NCBI RefSeq assembly: GCF_001183985.1
Contig: NZ_LFZW01000001.1
Location: 2,181,357-2,245,356, forward strand
Reading direction: 5' to 3'
Length of the DNA: 64,000 bases
Source of the DNA: Peribacillus loiseleuriae
GTDB taxonomy: Bacteria; Bacillota; Bacilli; Bacillales; DSM-1321
Part shown: positions 34,974 through 43,695 of the stretch, piece by piece
Layout: each line of letters opens with the position of its first letter
How positions within the stretch are numbered: the first letter of the stretch is position 1
Program-made: the position numbers and the translations under genes
The notes under the pieces: generated by a model
Database searches by the model: none
What the model was told of the DNA's origin: nothing
Seen by the model: the letters and a program-made list of their open reading frames with translations, nothing else

Positions 34974-35957
34974 TTGCCAAATGTTCAATTAATCCCCTTC
35001 CGTGTAGAAAGAATTACAGAAAACACTGTGGAAGTTCCACGAGGGATAAGAATGATTCGTGCGCGCTCGATTTGGAGAGAAGGATATAAGGGTGAGAACA
35101 TTGTAGTAGCCGTAATCGATACAGGATGCCAGCCAGATCACCCTGATTTAATTAATCAAATTGTTGGAGGATACAATTTCACAGGCGATTATAATGGTAA
35201 TCCTGGCAATTTTGCCGATAATAACGGACATGGGACTCATGTCTGCGGAATTATTGCAGCAGCAGAAAATGGATTTGGAGTAGTTGGTGCAGCGCCTAAA
35301 GCAAAGTTACTAGTACTTAAAGCTTTAACTGGATCAGGAGAAGGGACAACAGACAACATTTCATCAGCTATTCAATACGCTATCAATTGGACTGGCCCTA
35401 GAGGTGAAAAAGTACGGGTTATCAATATGTCATTAGGGGGACCGAGTGATGAGGCAGCCTTACATTTATCGATTAAAAACGCAGTTCAAGCTAATATAAT
35501 GGTCGTGTGTGCTGCAGGAAATGAAGGGGATGGAATTGCCGATACAATCGAGAACAGCTATCCTGCTGCTTACCCGGAAGTTGTAGCGGTAGGTTCAGTT
35601 AACCAGCGCGGACGCATATCCAGATTTAGTAATTCTAATGGTGCAGTGGATTTAGTAGCCCCAGGAGAACAAGTTGTATCAACCTTTCCTGGTAACCAAT
35701 TTGCCGTCTTATCGGGTACATCAATGGCTGCTCCACATGTATCAGGGGCTGTTGCACTTTTAATAGACAAATTTGAAACAATTCTTGGGCATGAATTAAC
35801 AGAGTTAGACGAATATAATAAACTCTTAAATCATACTATTTCACTAGGAAGTCCAGAGGCTCAAGAAGGACATGGGATGCTAAAACTAAATCACCAGAAA
35901 GTAGAAAAATTAAAAAAACTCTTAAGAGGGGGTAGCTTTCGCATAGAAAACAGGTAA
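34974..35957 (+). CDS. Intracellular subtilisin-like serine protease (ISP)
   Basis: A 327-residue S8 protease without signal peptide. The N-terminus carries the LIPF variant of the LIPY motif that marks the inhibitory propeptide of intracellular subtilisins. Catalytic Asp49 (VIDTG), His86 (HGTHV) and Ser250 (GTSMAAPH), with oxyanion Asn183, fall at the same positions as in B. subtilis IspA. The start is TTG 34974 behind AAGGGAGAAG. The enzyme probably degrades cytoplasmic proteins in stationary phase. Confidence 0.93.
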   Translation: MPNVQLIPFRVERITENTVEVPRGIRMIRARSIWREGYKGENIVVAVIDTGCQPDHPDLINQIVGGYNFTGDYNGNPGNFADNNGHGTHVCGIIAAAENGFGVVGAAPKAKLLVLKALTGSGEGTTDNISSAIQYAINWTGPRGEKVRVINMSLGGPSDEAALHLSIKNAVQANIMVVCAAGNEGDGIADTIENSYPAAYPEVVAVGSVNQRGRISRFSNSNGAVDLVAPGEQVVSTFPGNQFAVLSGTSMAAPHVSGAVALLIDKFETILGHELTELDEYNKLLNHTISLGSPEAQEGHGMLKLNHQKVEKLKKLLRGGSFRIENR

Positions 35958-36158
35958 AAATATTAACATCATTCTTATCGTGTATATACAGGGAAAAGAA
36001 TTCGCTTACAATGAGATGTACCCATCAGGTAGAGGATGCTCGTGGATATTAAACGAATTTAAATCGCAACGACCAATTGAGACAATTACGAAATAGAAAT
36101 TGTAATATTTAGAATATTTTGTTATATTTAAAAAGAAAATTAAATAAGCGAATTAATA

Positions 36159-36285
36159 GGTGTAGATAAAGGTTTTTTAATTATCTACTTAAAAGGTACA
36201 TCGGTTAGAGTCCGACGCTGCCCCGCAGCTGTATTTGGGAGTGATTCGAAAGCGGTGATTATGAGTCTGTAGGCTTTGTCCACTT
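36159..36285 (+). promoter_or_regulatory. Cobalamin (B12) riboswitch
   Basis: The order of conserved elements fits the cobalamin aptamer: AGGTGTAGATAA with its pairing partner TTATCTAC, AAAAGG, the core GGTTAGAGTCCG, GCTGCCCCGCAGCTGTA (consensus GCnGCCCCGCnACTGT), and a 3' closing segment GAGTCTGTAGGCTTTGTCC (consensus GAGCCAGGAGACCTGCC) that is more diverged. The downstream terminator at 36366-36407 offers an expression platform. It precedes the methylcitrate-cycle genes. Confidence 0.85.
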
Positions 36286-36365
36286 AATAGTACATCAATT
36301 CCCTACGTGGATAGGGGGTGTTAATCGCAGATTAGCTAGCATGAAAATTTATAAATGAATGATTA

Positions 36366-36407
36366 TGTTATTTAAGCATTCTATTTAGAGAAGTAACAGT
36401 TTTTTTA
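36366..36407 (+). terminator. Terminator, probable expression platform of the B12 riboswitch
   Basis: TGTTATTT pairs with AAGTAACA (one G-U), followed by GTTTTTTTA. It lies 80 bases past the aptamer and before any coding frame. A second short hairpin CCCTA/TAGGG sits at 36301-36316. Confidence 0.6.
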
Positions 36408-36492
36408 TGTTTAGCTGCTGTTCCCCAAAAAAAGTGGCATGGTTGCTATTCAAAATTGTTCGCAATCAAGTAAAAGTAGAACAATCCCTTAG

Positions 36493-36684
36493 GTGCAGTA
36501 TACTATTACATCATTTGTAATTTCGAACAATCTAGATAATGAGAAAATTAGTACACTACAAGATAGTCATACAAAATTAAAAAATGAAATAGTATTACAA
36601 AGTATAGACCAAGAAGAAAAGAAGCTCCCTTTGCAAAATATTGATAACGCTTTCTTTATCTTGCATCAATACCTATTCGGATAG
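36493..36684 (+). CDS. Small hypothetical protein ahead of prpC (63 aa)
   Basis: A GTG-started frame ending 10 bases before prpC, in register with good coding composition (VQYTITSFVISNNLDNEKIS... ending ILHQYLFG). The ribosome site is weak (CCCTTAG). It could be a genuine short gene under the riboswitch, a leader, or the C-terminal remnant of a larger lost gene. The abundance of charged residues and lack of stops argue for present or recent coding. No family is recognised. Confidence 0.4.
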   Translation: MQYTITSFVISNNLDNEKISTLQDSHTKLKNEIVLQSIDQEEKKLPLQNIDNAFFILHQYLFG

Positions 36685-36694
36685 GAGGAGTAAA

Positions 36695-37831
36695 ATGACT
36701 ACACAAGGAAATTATTCTCCTGGACTGGATGGAATTATAGCAGCTGAAACAAAGCTGTCTTTCCTAGATACAGTTCATAGTGAAATTGTCATCCAAGGAT
36801 ATGACCTTATTAAATTATCTGAAAGTCACGATTATTTAGATATTGTACATTTACTACTTCACGATCGATTCCCAACGTCAGAAGAAAAAGCAATACAAGA
36901 AAAAACGTTGCAGGATGAATATGTTGTCCCAGAAGATATTTTAGAGATATTGAAACTATTACCAAAGAAAACACATCCAATGGATGGGCTAAGGACGGGC
37001 ATTTCTGCCTTAGCTGGCTTTGATCCTCACATTAATGATCGTTCATCCACAGTAAACAAGAAACGCGCTTACACATTATTAGGGAAAGTGCCTAATATCG
37101 TAGCAAATAGCTACAGAGTGCTTAATAAACAAGAAGTTGTTTCTCCGAATAAAGATTTATCATATAGCGCCAATTTCTATTACATGATTACCGGAAAGGA
37201 GCCATCTGCAGTAGAGGAAAAAATATTTGACCAATCTTTAGTATTGTATAGCGAACATGAGATGCCGAATTCTACTTTTACAGCTAGAGTTATTGCTTCG
37301 ACACAGTCTGATTTGTATGGTGCTTTAACAGGAGCAGTAGCTTCATTGAAAGGTAGTTTACATGGAGGAGCGAATGAAGCTGTTATGTACATGCTTTTAG
37401 AAGCTGGTACAGTTGAAAAGTTTGAGCAGTTACTTAAACAGAAATTAGTCAACAAAGAAAAGATTATGGGATTTGGTCATCGCGTTTATATGAAGAAAAT
37501 GGATCCAAGAGCGCTCATCATGAAAAAAGCATTAAAACAGCTTTGCGATGCTAAGGGAGACGACTTACTTTATAAAATGTGTGAAGCTGGTGAAGTTGTT
37601 ATGGAAAGAGAAAAAGGGCTTTATCCAAATTTAGATTACTATGCAGCACCTGTTTACTACATGCTAGGTCTGCCAATTGAAATATATACACCGATTTTCT
37701 TTAGTGCTAGAACAGTAGGTTTATGTGCTCATGTCGTTGAGCAACATGCAAACAATCGACTTTTCCGACCTCGAGTCAATTATATTGGCGTGCGTCATAA
37801 TCACAACGTTTTATCTAACTTAAAACCGTAA
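36695..37831 (+). CDS. prpC: 2-methylcitrate synthase
   Basis: Condenses propionyl-CoA with oxaloacetate. A 378-residue citrate synthase-fold protein starting MTTQGNYSPGLDGIIAAE. ATG 36695 has ATAGGAGGAGTAAA upstream, and the frame extends further back without a ribosome site. Active-site segments are GSLHGGANEAVM and MGFGHRVYMKKMDPRA, with FSARTVGLCAHVVEQ near the end. Sequence alone does not separate citrate from methylcitrate synthase. The adjacent prpD and prpB genes decide it, as in mmgD-mmgE-yqiQ of B. subtilis. Confidence 0.88.
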   Translation: MTTQGNYSPGLDGIIAAETKLSFLDTVHSEIVIQGYDLIKLSESHDYLDIVHLLLHDRFPTSEEKAIQEKTLQDEYVVPEDILEILKLLPKKTHPMDGLRTGISALAGFDPHINDRSSTVNKKRAYTLLGKVPNIVANSYRVLNKQEVVSPNKDLSYSANFYYMITGKEPSAVEEKIFDQSLVLYSEHEMPNSTFTARVIASTQSDLYGALTGAVASLKGSLHGGANEAVMYMLLEAGTVEKFEQLLKQKLVNKEKIMGFGHRVYMKKMDPRALIMKKALKQLCDAKGDDLLYKMCEAGEVVMEREKGLYPNLDYYAAPVYYMLGLPIEIYTPIFFSARTVGLCAHVVEQHANNRLFRPRVNYIGVRHNHNVLSNLKP

Positions 37832-37888
37832 GATATTAGCTCGCCGGATGGCCGTTAATCAGAACGTCCATCCTAATAATAAAGTGAA

Positions 37889-38046
37889 AATTCAATCATT
37901 CGAGGGGGTTCCTTCATCCCCCAATGATTGTTAGTCCCGTTCTAGTGTCGCTATATCTCACCAATCAGGCTTTTACGGGCAAGTTATCCACTACGCTTTT
38001 TCGATATTCCTCTAAGCCTTAAGGTGGTGGTCATACTGCCCATTAA
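37889..38046 (-). repeat. Double-hairpin repeat, copy C (inverted)
   Basis: Read on the minus strand it gives module 1 (ATGGGCAGTATG...ACTTGCCCGTAAAAGC) followed by GGGACTAACAATCATTGGGG and the second hairpin, the same order as copies A and D on the plus strand. It occupies most of the prpC-prpD spacer. Confidence 0.65.
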
Positions 38047-38085
38047 TGCGGAATAAACAATTATTAATAGAAAGGGAATGAAATA

Positions 38086-39531
38086 ATGTTGGAAATAAAT
38101 GGAATTGATCAAACGCAAACAGATGTGTTATTAGCAGACATTGCAGATTACGTATTAAACAAAGAGATTACTAGTACAGAGGCATTTGAAACGGCTCGCT
38201 ATGTCCTACTTGATACACTTGGCTGTGGTATTTTAGCACTTCGATATCCAGAATGCACGAAATTATTAGGGCCGGTTGTTCCTGGTACAGTTGTTCCAAA
38301 TGGTACTCGTGTTCCAGGTACCTCATATGTACTAGACCCAGTTAAAGGCGCATTTAATATTGGCTGCATGATTCGTTGGTTAGACTATAACGATACATGG
38401 TTAGCGGCAGAATGGGGACACCCATCTGATAACTTGGGAGGTATTTTAGCCATAACTGATTACTTAAGTCGTGTGAATATTGCTGAAGGGAGAGAAGCGT
38501 TAACTGTAAAAGATGTTCTTGAAATGATGATTAAAGCACATGAGATACAAGGTGTATTAGCATTAGAAAATAGTTTGAATCGGGTTGGACTAGACCATGT
38601 TTTATTTGTAAAAATAGCGACAACTGCAGTCGTTACAAAAGCGCTAGGTGGAACTAGAGAAGAAATTATCCATGCCTTATCCAACGCATGGATTGATAAT
38701 TCAAGCTTGCGTACATATCGTCATACTCCCAATACGGGATCACGTAAATCATGGGCAGCTGGTGATGCTACAAGCCGTGCTGTGCACTTAGCGATGATGG
38801 CAGTTAAAGGAGAGATGGGATATCCAACAGCCCTTTCAGCACCAGGCTGGGGCTTCCAAGATGTATTATTCAATAAGCAAGAATTGAGACTTGCCCGTCC
38901 ACTAGATTCATATGTAATGGAAAATGTGTTATTTAAAGTATCTTTCCCGGCTGAATTCCATGCGCAAACAGCTGCAGAATGTGCAGTAAAATTGCATGCT
39001 GAAGTAAAAAATCGTCTTGATGAAATTGATCAAGTCAAAATTACGACACATGAATCAGCTATTCGAATTATTGACAAAGAAGGACCATTGAACAATCCTG
39101 CAGATCGTGATCACTGTATTCAATATATTACGGCTATTGGGTTAATTTATGGTGATATAACAGCTGACCATTATGAAGATGAAGCTGCAGATGATGTAAG
39201 AATTGATCAATTACGAAATAAGATGGTCGTTGTAGAAAACAAACAATACACGGTTGATTATCTTGATCCGAACAAGCGATCAATCGCCAATGCCGTTCAA
39301 ATATTTTATAAAGACGGATCAGTTTCAGATGTTGTGGAATGCGAATACCCGCTTGGACATCGTTTTAGAAGAGAAGAAGCGTTTCCGAAAATTATCAAGA
39401 AATTTACAAGCAACCTTAGTACTCACTATTCATCTAAGCAACAAAATCAAATTCAAAAAGCTTGTTTAGATTCCAATACATTAACAAACTTAAAAGTAAA
39501 TGAATTTGTAGATTTATTTATCTCGCATTAA
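38086..39531 (+). CDS. prpD: 2-methylcitrate dehydratase
   Basis: A 481-residue MmgE/PrpD-family protein converting 2-methylcitrate to methylaconitate. Family motifs include [57 protein letters not shown] and [17 protein letters not shown] 38086 follows AAAGGGAATGAAATA. It is separated from prpC by repeat C and from prpB by repeat D, so the operon has been invaded by two copies of the same element in opposite orientation without apparent damage to the coding sequence. Confidence 0.93.
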   Translation: MLEINGIDQTQTDVLLADIADYVLNKEITSTEAFETARYVLLDTLGCGILALRYPECTKLLGPVVPGTVVPNGTRVPGTSYVLDPVKGAFNIGCMIRWLDYNDTWLAAEWGHPSDNLGGILAITDYLSRVNIAEGREALTVKDVLEMMIKAHEIQGVLALENSLNRVGLDHVLFVKIATTAVVTKALGGTREEIIHALSNAWIDNSSLRTYRHTPNTGSRKSWAAGDATSRAVHLAMMAVKGEMGYPTALSAPGWGFQDVLFNKQELRLARPLDSYVMENVLFKVSFPAEFHAQTAAECAVKLHAEVKNRLDEIDQVKITTHESAIRIIDKEGPLNNPADRDHCIQYITAIGLIYGDITADHYEDEAADDVRIDQLRNKMVVVENKQYTVDYLDPNKRSIANAVQIFYKDGSVSDVVECEYPLGHRFRREEAFPKIIKKFTSNLSTHYSSKQQNQIQKACLDSNTLTNLKVNEFVDLFISH

Positions 39532-39646
39532 CGAGTAATAACCCCCACCTCAAGGTTTAGGGAAATCGAGGAAGCGTAGGTGAGGGATAACTGCCCATAG
39601 AACGGGACTAACAATCAGTGGGGGATGAAGCCCCCACTGATTGAAG
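39531..39646 (+). repeat. Double-hairpin repeat, copy D
   Basis: Module 1 has CCCCCACCT and AGGTGAGGG arms and ends TAACTGCCCAT. Module 2 is a perfect hairpin, CAATCAGTGGGGG and CCCCCACTGATTG, followed by AAG. Best-preserved second hairpin of the family. It begins at the prpD stop. Confidence 0.7.
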
Positions 39647-39677
39647 TTTCACTATATAATCTAAGGGGGAAGTTCAA

Positions 39678-40586
39678 ATGGCTTGGATCGTAAATCAACA
39701 ATCAACACAAGCAGATTTAGCAAACCGTTTTCGGAAATTAATAGAAGCACCTGGGATTTTACAAATTCCAGGTGCTCACGATGCGATGGCGGGACTTGTA
39801 GCTAAAAAAACAGGTTTCAAAGCTCTTTATTTATCTGGAGCTGCGTACACAGCAAGCCGTGGTTTGCCCGATTTAGGCATTGTGTCATCAGATGAAGTAG
39901 CACGACGAGCTAGGGATATTGTTCGAGCTACAGATTTACCCATACTTGTAGACATCGATACAGGTTTTGGTGGTGTACTGAATGTGGCACGGACTGCTAG
40001 AGAAATGCAGGAAGTAGGTGTAGCTGCTGTTCAAATAGAAGATCAAGATCTTCCAAAGAAATGCGGTCACTTAAATGGGAAAAAGCTTGTATCGAAACAA
40101 GAAATGATGCAAAAAATTAAAATGATTAAACAGGTTGCACCTTCAATGTTCGTAGTGGCACGTACTGATGCAAGAGCTGTAGAGGGAGTAGCAGCAGCAA
40201 TCGAGAGAGTAACTGCTTATATTGAAGCAGGAGCGGATGCTATATTTCCTGAAGCACTCCAATCGGAAGAGGAGTTCCGTCAGTTTGCAAAGCAAATTAA
40301 TGTGCCTTTACTAGCGAATATGACAGAGTTTGGTAAGACACCTTATTATACAGCCGAAGAATTTCAGGAAATGGGCTATCAGATGGTAATTTATCCTGTT
40401 ACTTCACTTCGCGTTGCAGCCAAAGCATATGAGCGAGTATTTGAACAAATTAAGCAGGACGGCACACAGAAAGGCGCATTACAGAATATGCAAACTCGTA
40501 GCGAGTTGTACGAAACGATTGCTTATCATAACTTTGAAGACCTAGATCAAGACATTTCCAAAACCGTCTTAACGAAAGAACAATAG
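39678..40586 (+). CDS. prpB: 2-methylisocitrate lyase
   Basis: Cleaves 2-methylisocitrate to pyruvate and succinate, completing propionate oxidation. The 302-residue length and motifs fit PrpB: IPGAHDAMAGLVAKKTGF, GLPDLGIVSSDEVA, VDIDTGFGG (metal binding), the catalytic loop KKCGHLNGKKLV and ARTDARAVEGV. ATG 39678 follows AAGGGGGAAG. A hairpin terminator lies about 75 bases downstream. Confidence 0.95.
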   Translation: MAWIVNQQSTQADLANRFRKLIEAPGILQIPGAHDAMAGLVAKKTGFKALYLSGAAYTASRGLPDLGIVSSDEVARRARDIVRATDLPILVDIDTGFGGVLNVARTAREMQEVGVAAVQIEDQDLPKKCGHLNGKKLVSKQEMMQKIKMIKQVAPSMFVVARTDARAVEGVAAAIERVTAYIEAGADAIFPEALQSEEEFRQFAKQINVPLLANMTEFGKTPYYTAEEFQEMGYQMVIYPVTSLRVAAKAYERVFEQIKQDGTQKGALQNMQTRSELYETIAYHNFEDLDQDISKTVLTKEQ

Positions 40587-40661
40587 GGGTGTATACCCTT
40601 AATCCAAAAAGAAATTAAAAACTTACAATTTAAGAATGGAATAGATTTTACTTAGAGGTTT

Positions 40662-40715
40662 TATAACTATCAAGAGAAATTGAGTTCGCTTGATAGTTAT
40701 TGTTTGTTTTTGCAT
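40662..40715 (+). terminator. Terminator after prpB
   Basis: ATAACTATCAAG pairs with CTTGATAGTTAT around 14 bases, followed by TGTTTGTTTTTG. Confidence 0.7.
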
Positions 40716-40834
40716 TTCTGTTTTGTCGTTCTCAGTTAGTTTGTATATGAAAAAATCGACATAGGAAGCATTGAATTGCAATTTTAGAACGATTAAAAAA
40801 ACGGTCACGCTTGTTGATATATTATATGTAATAA

Positions 40835-40864
40835 AGAACGGCAGCGATACTTTGCTGCCGTTCT
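40835..40864. terminator. Terminator of the minus-strand tandem-domain gene
   Basis: AGAACGGCAGC pairs exactly with GCTGCCGTTCT across eight bases. It is usable in both directions. Confidence 0.75.
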
Positions 40865-40869
40865 AATTT

Positions 40870-41328
40870 CTAATTTTGTTCTTTACTATCTTTTGTTTGT
40901 TTCGCTATTTTTTCATGTATTTCTGATTCAATTGCCTGCACATGATCATCTTCAAGCTTTTGCATAGGCTGAGGATGGAACCATTGAATTTCTCCTTCGT
41001 GAACAAAGCCTTTATATTCCTCACCTTGCACTTGTAAAGTGAATTGCTGGCGTTCGTGTAGCCTGTCTTCGAATGCTTGCATTATTTCAAAGTCTTTAAT
41101 TCCGCTAGAAATGCCGTATTGACTCATTAATTCATATATGGTATTTTCAATAATTTCCACTTGACCTTCACCAATCATTTGTTTTGGATGAGGATGAAGC
41201 CATTGAATCTCATCCTTATGAAAATGACCTTTAAACACATCACCTTGAATCTTAAAGGTGAATGCATGACGCTGATATACGCGGTCCTCAAACACTGTTT
41301 CTACTTCAAAATCTTTAAATTCAGACAT
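40870..41328 (-). CDS. Protein with two tandem YheE-like (DUF5342) domains
   Basis: A 152-residue soluble protein made of two similar halves. Half 1 has DFEVETVFEDRVYQRHAF, KGHFHKDEIQWLHPHP and IIENTIYELM. Half 2 has DFEIMQAFEDRLHERQQF, KGFVHEGEIQWFHPQP and AIESEIHEKI. Each half is the size of the YheE protein of Bacillus, and the EIQW-HP motif fits that family as I remember it, so an internal duplication of a DUF5342-type domain is likely. Function is unknown. The start at 41328 follows AAGGAGGCTAAGT. Confidence 0.6.
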   Translation of the reverse strand: MSEFKDFEVETVFEDRVYQRHAFTFKIQGDVFKGHFHKDEIQWLHPHPKQMIGEGQVEIIENTIYELMSQYGISSGIKDFEIMQAFEDRLHERQQFTLQVQGEEYKGFVHEGEIQWFHPQPMQKLEDDHVQAIESEIHEKIAKQTKDSKEQN

Positions 41329-41850
41329 ACTTAGCCTCCTTAAGAAAGTTTCTAAATAGGTATGTTTCCTAGCTTATACTAAATACCCTAGTCTTTCAAG
41401 AAAAGGGAGCTAATTACCAAAAAATAGAGTAATATTTCACTAATATGATAATCCTGTGATATTTGGTAATATTGTTTAATTAGGTTGGGATAGTGTGCTA
41501 GAATTTATGAAATAAAGTTTTGTAAAGTAAGCATTTACATGGTGAATACCATTTGCATGGTTTTGCTAAATTCAGGTAGAGAAAGTCCCCCGCTTGTTCG
41601 CTTTATACAAAGATACATATTATTCCATTGGAATTAAGAGTAATAAGATTTGTTGTACAAGAGTAACTTATTGAGTTCTTAAAACAAATGAGGAAAAAGA
41701 GATTTATTAGGAGATAAAACCTGAGAATCATTTAGAGAAAATCCGTAGATTATTAAAATGAAATCGTGTACTCTGTAAAAGTATGTTTTGCAGCAATTAT
41801 TTTTATACATACCCATATGGAAAATTGAACAGGAAAGAGGAAATGGAAGA
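41329..41850. other. Gap with no gene seen
   Basis: AT-rich. No regulator gene precedes the MFS transporter, although such exporters are often linked to a TetR or MarR repressor. No strong hairpin was found. The ribosome site AGAGGAAATGGAAG is at the right end. Confidence 0.35.
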
Positions 41851-43290
41851 ATGGAAACACCAAGTTATAAGCAGTCTACGATTGTAGCCCTTCTGCTTGC
41901 AGGAGCATTTATTGCAATATTGAATCAAACACTTATGATTACAGCCATACCGCCGATTATGAAAGAAATGCATGTTACGGCGAATAGCGCCCAGTGGTTA
42001 ACGACCGTTTTTATGTTGGTGAATGGGATTATGATCCCGATCAGTGCCTTTTTATTGGAGCGCTTTTCAACGAGGCAGCTCTTTATATCTGCGATGAGTG
42101 TTTTCGCGTTCGGAACAATTGTCGCGGGTGTCGCACCTAACTTTGAGATGCTTTTACTTGGAAGAGTGATTCAATCAAGCGGTGCCGGTGTTATGCTTCC
42201 GCTCATGCAAACGGTATTTTTAATGATTTTTCCAGTTAATAAGCGTGGAGCAGCAATGGGTTTAGTCGGACTCGTCATGTCCTTTGCACCGGCGATTGGT
42301 CCAGCCTTGTCAGGATGGGTAACCTCTCATTATTCCTGGAGGCTCTTATTTTTCATAATACTACCGATTGCCCTTGTTGATATCTTAGTTGCGTTTTTTG
42401 CAATGAAAAATGTGACAGAGGTAACTAAACCGAAAGTGGATGTCCTGTCGATTATTTTATCTTCTTTCGGGTTCGGAGGATTGCTTTATGGATTTACATG
42501 CGCTGGAAATAATGGCTGGCTAGCAACAAGTACGCTCGTCACACTAGGGTTAGGAGCGTTTGCACTTGTGTTGTTTATAACAAGGCAATTAAGATTGGAA
42601 CATCCAATGCTTGAGTTCCGGGTGTTTAAGAATTCAATTTTTCCGCTAACCGTGCTCGTTGGAATGATTACCTTTATGGGATTAATCGGGTCAGAGACGA
42701 TCATCCCACTATTTATGCAAAATATGAGGGATTTTACAGCATTTGAAGCTGGTCTAGCCCTTTTACCCGGAGCGCTAATTACCGGTTTGATGTCACCTAT
42801 TACAGGAAGAATTTTTGATAAAATCGGTGCAAGATGGCTAGCGCTTACGGGCTTAACGATTATTACAGCGTCTTCGTTTGCCTTATCGAATTTAAGTCCC
42901 TCTACATCCTTTACATTTATCACAATTATGTACGGGATTCGAATGTTTGGTTTATCGATGGTAATGATGCCGGTCGCAACGGCAGGATTAAACCAACTGC
43001 CGAAACGGTTGATTGCTCATGGAGCAGCCATGGACAATACCATGAAAATGATTGCAGCGTCGGTCGGTACCGCTATTCTTGTCACTGTAATGACTTCAAC
43101 GGCTGAAACAGCCCAACAACGTCCGGAAATCTCTAATCCAGATATGTATGGGGCAAATGTTGCGTTTATCGTCATCTCGATTCTCTCGTTAGTAGGCGTA
43201 ATGATTTCTTTTTTCATAAAAAACAAGAAGTCACCGGAAGAAGTAATAAAGAAAAAACAAGTGGGGAATGGCAGTGTAAATGAGCAGTAA
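41851..43290 (+). CDS. DHA2-family MFS multidrug exporter (EmrB/QacA/LmrB type)
   Basis: A 479-residue, 14-helix proton-coupled drug efflux protein. ATG 41851 (METPSYKQSTIVALLLAG) is chosen because AGAGGAAATGGAAG precedes it, and the upstream ATG has no ribosome site. Family features are the motif D-like NQTLMITAIPPIMKEMHVTA, the motif A-like region with LLGRVIQSSGAGVMLPLMQT and the proline/glycine-rich motif C segment FAPAIGPALSGWV. LmrB-like exporters confer lincosamide or other drug resistance, but the substrate cannot be deduced here. Confidence 0.85.
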   Translation: METPSYKQSTIVALLLAGAFIAILNQTLMITAIPPIMKEMHVTANSAQWLTTVFMLVNGIMIPISAFLLERFSTRQLFISAMSVFAFGTIVAGVAPNFEMLLLGRVIQSSGAGVMLPLMQTVFLMIFPVNKRGAAMGLVGLVMSFAPAIGPALSGWVTSHYSWRLLFFIILPIALVDILVAFFAMKNVTEVTKPKVDVLSIILSSFGFGGLLYGFTCAGNNGWLATSTLVTLGLGAFALVLFITRQLRLEHPMLEFRVFKNSIFPLTVLVGMITFMGLIGSETIIPLFMQNMRDFTAFEAGLALLPGALITGLMSPITGRIFDKIGARWLALTGLTIITASSFALSNLSPSTSFTFITIMYGIRMFGLSMVMMPVATAGLNQLPKRLIAHGAAMDNTMKMIAASVGTAILVTVMTSTAETAQQRPEISNPDMYGANVAFIVISILSLVGVMISFFIKNKKSPEEVIKKKQVGNGSVNEQ

Positions 43291-43695
43291 TACCAAATGT
43301 GCGTGCCTTCCATAAATCGAAGATGAAAAATACCATTCGTTGCATCCTCACTATTAATAAATATCGAATAACAATAGTCTAGAGAAATCTGTGCTATCTA
43401 AGGATGTTCCAAAAGGGTTTAAACAGGTACTAGTCAAGGGAGTCTTCCTCCAGTCTGAGAGTTTGTTTGGTCAATTACTCATTTCGACATTTGGGGAGGT
43501 ACTCCTTTTTTAAGTCTTTAAAAGCCTTGAGTCCGTACGGCTCAGATTTATGAAATTCAATCAAAAAAAAAGAGATCTTCCTTTTGAAGACCCCCGGTTA
43601 AAACGAATACTAAATGTTTTTTCACAATTAAACTTTCCTATAAGTTAAGTGGTGTACGTATGAAACAATAATACTAAAATTGATACTTGGTTAAC
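43291..43695. other. Gap between convergent transporter genes
   Basis: Contains a weak hairpin around 43570-43600 (GATCTTC/GAAGACC with A-run before it). No gene and no recognised RNA. Confidence 0.35.

Noticed and set aside
36641-36694. Upstream ATG extension of the methylcitrate synthase
   Set aside because: No ribosome site precedes it, and the ATG at 36695 has a strong GGAGG and the family-typical N-terminus.
40623-40808. 61-codon minus-strand frame after prpB
   Set aside because: It overlaps the prpB terminator hairpin and has no ribosome site.
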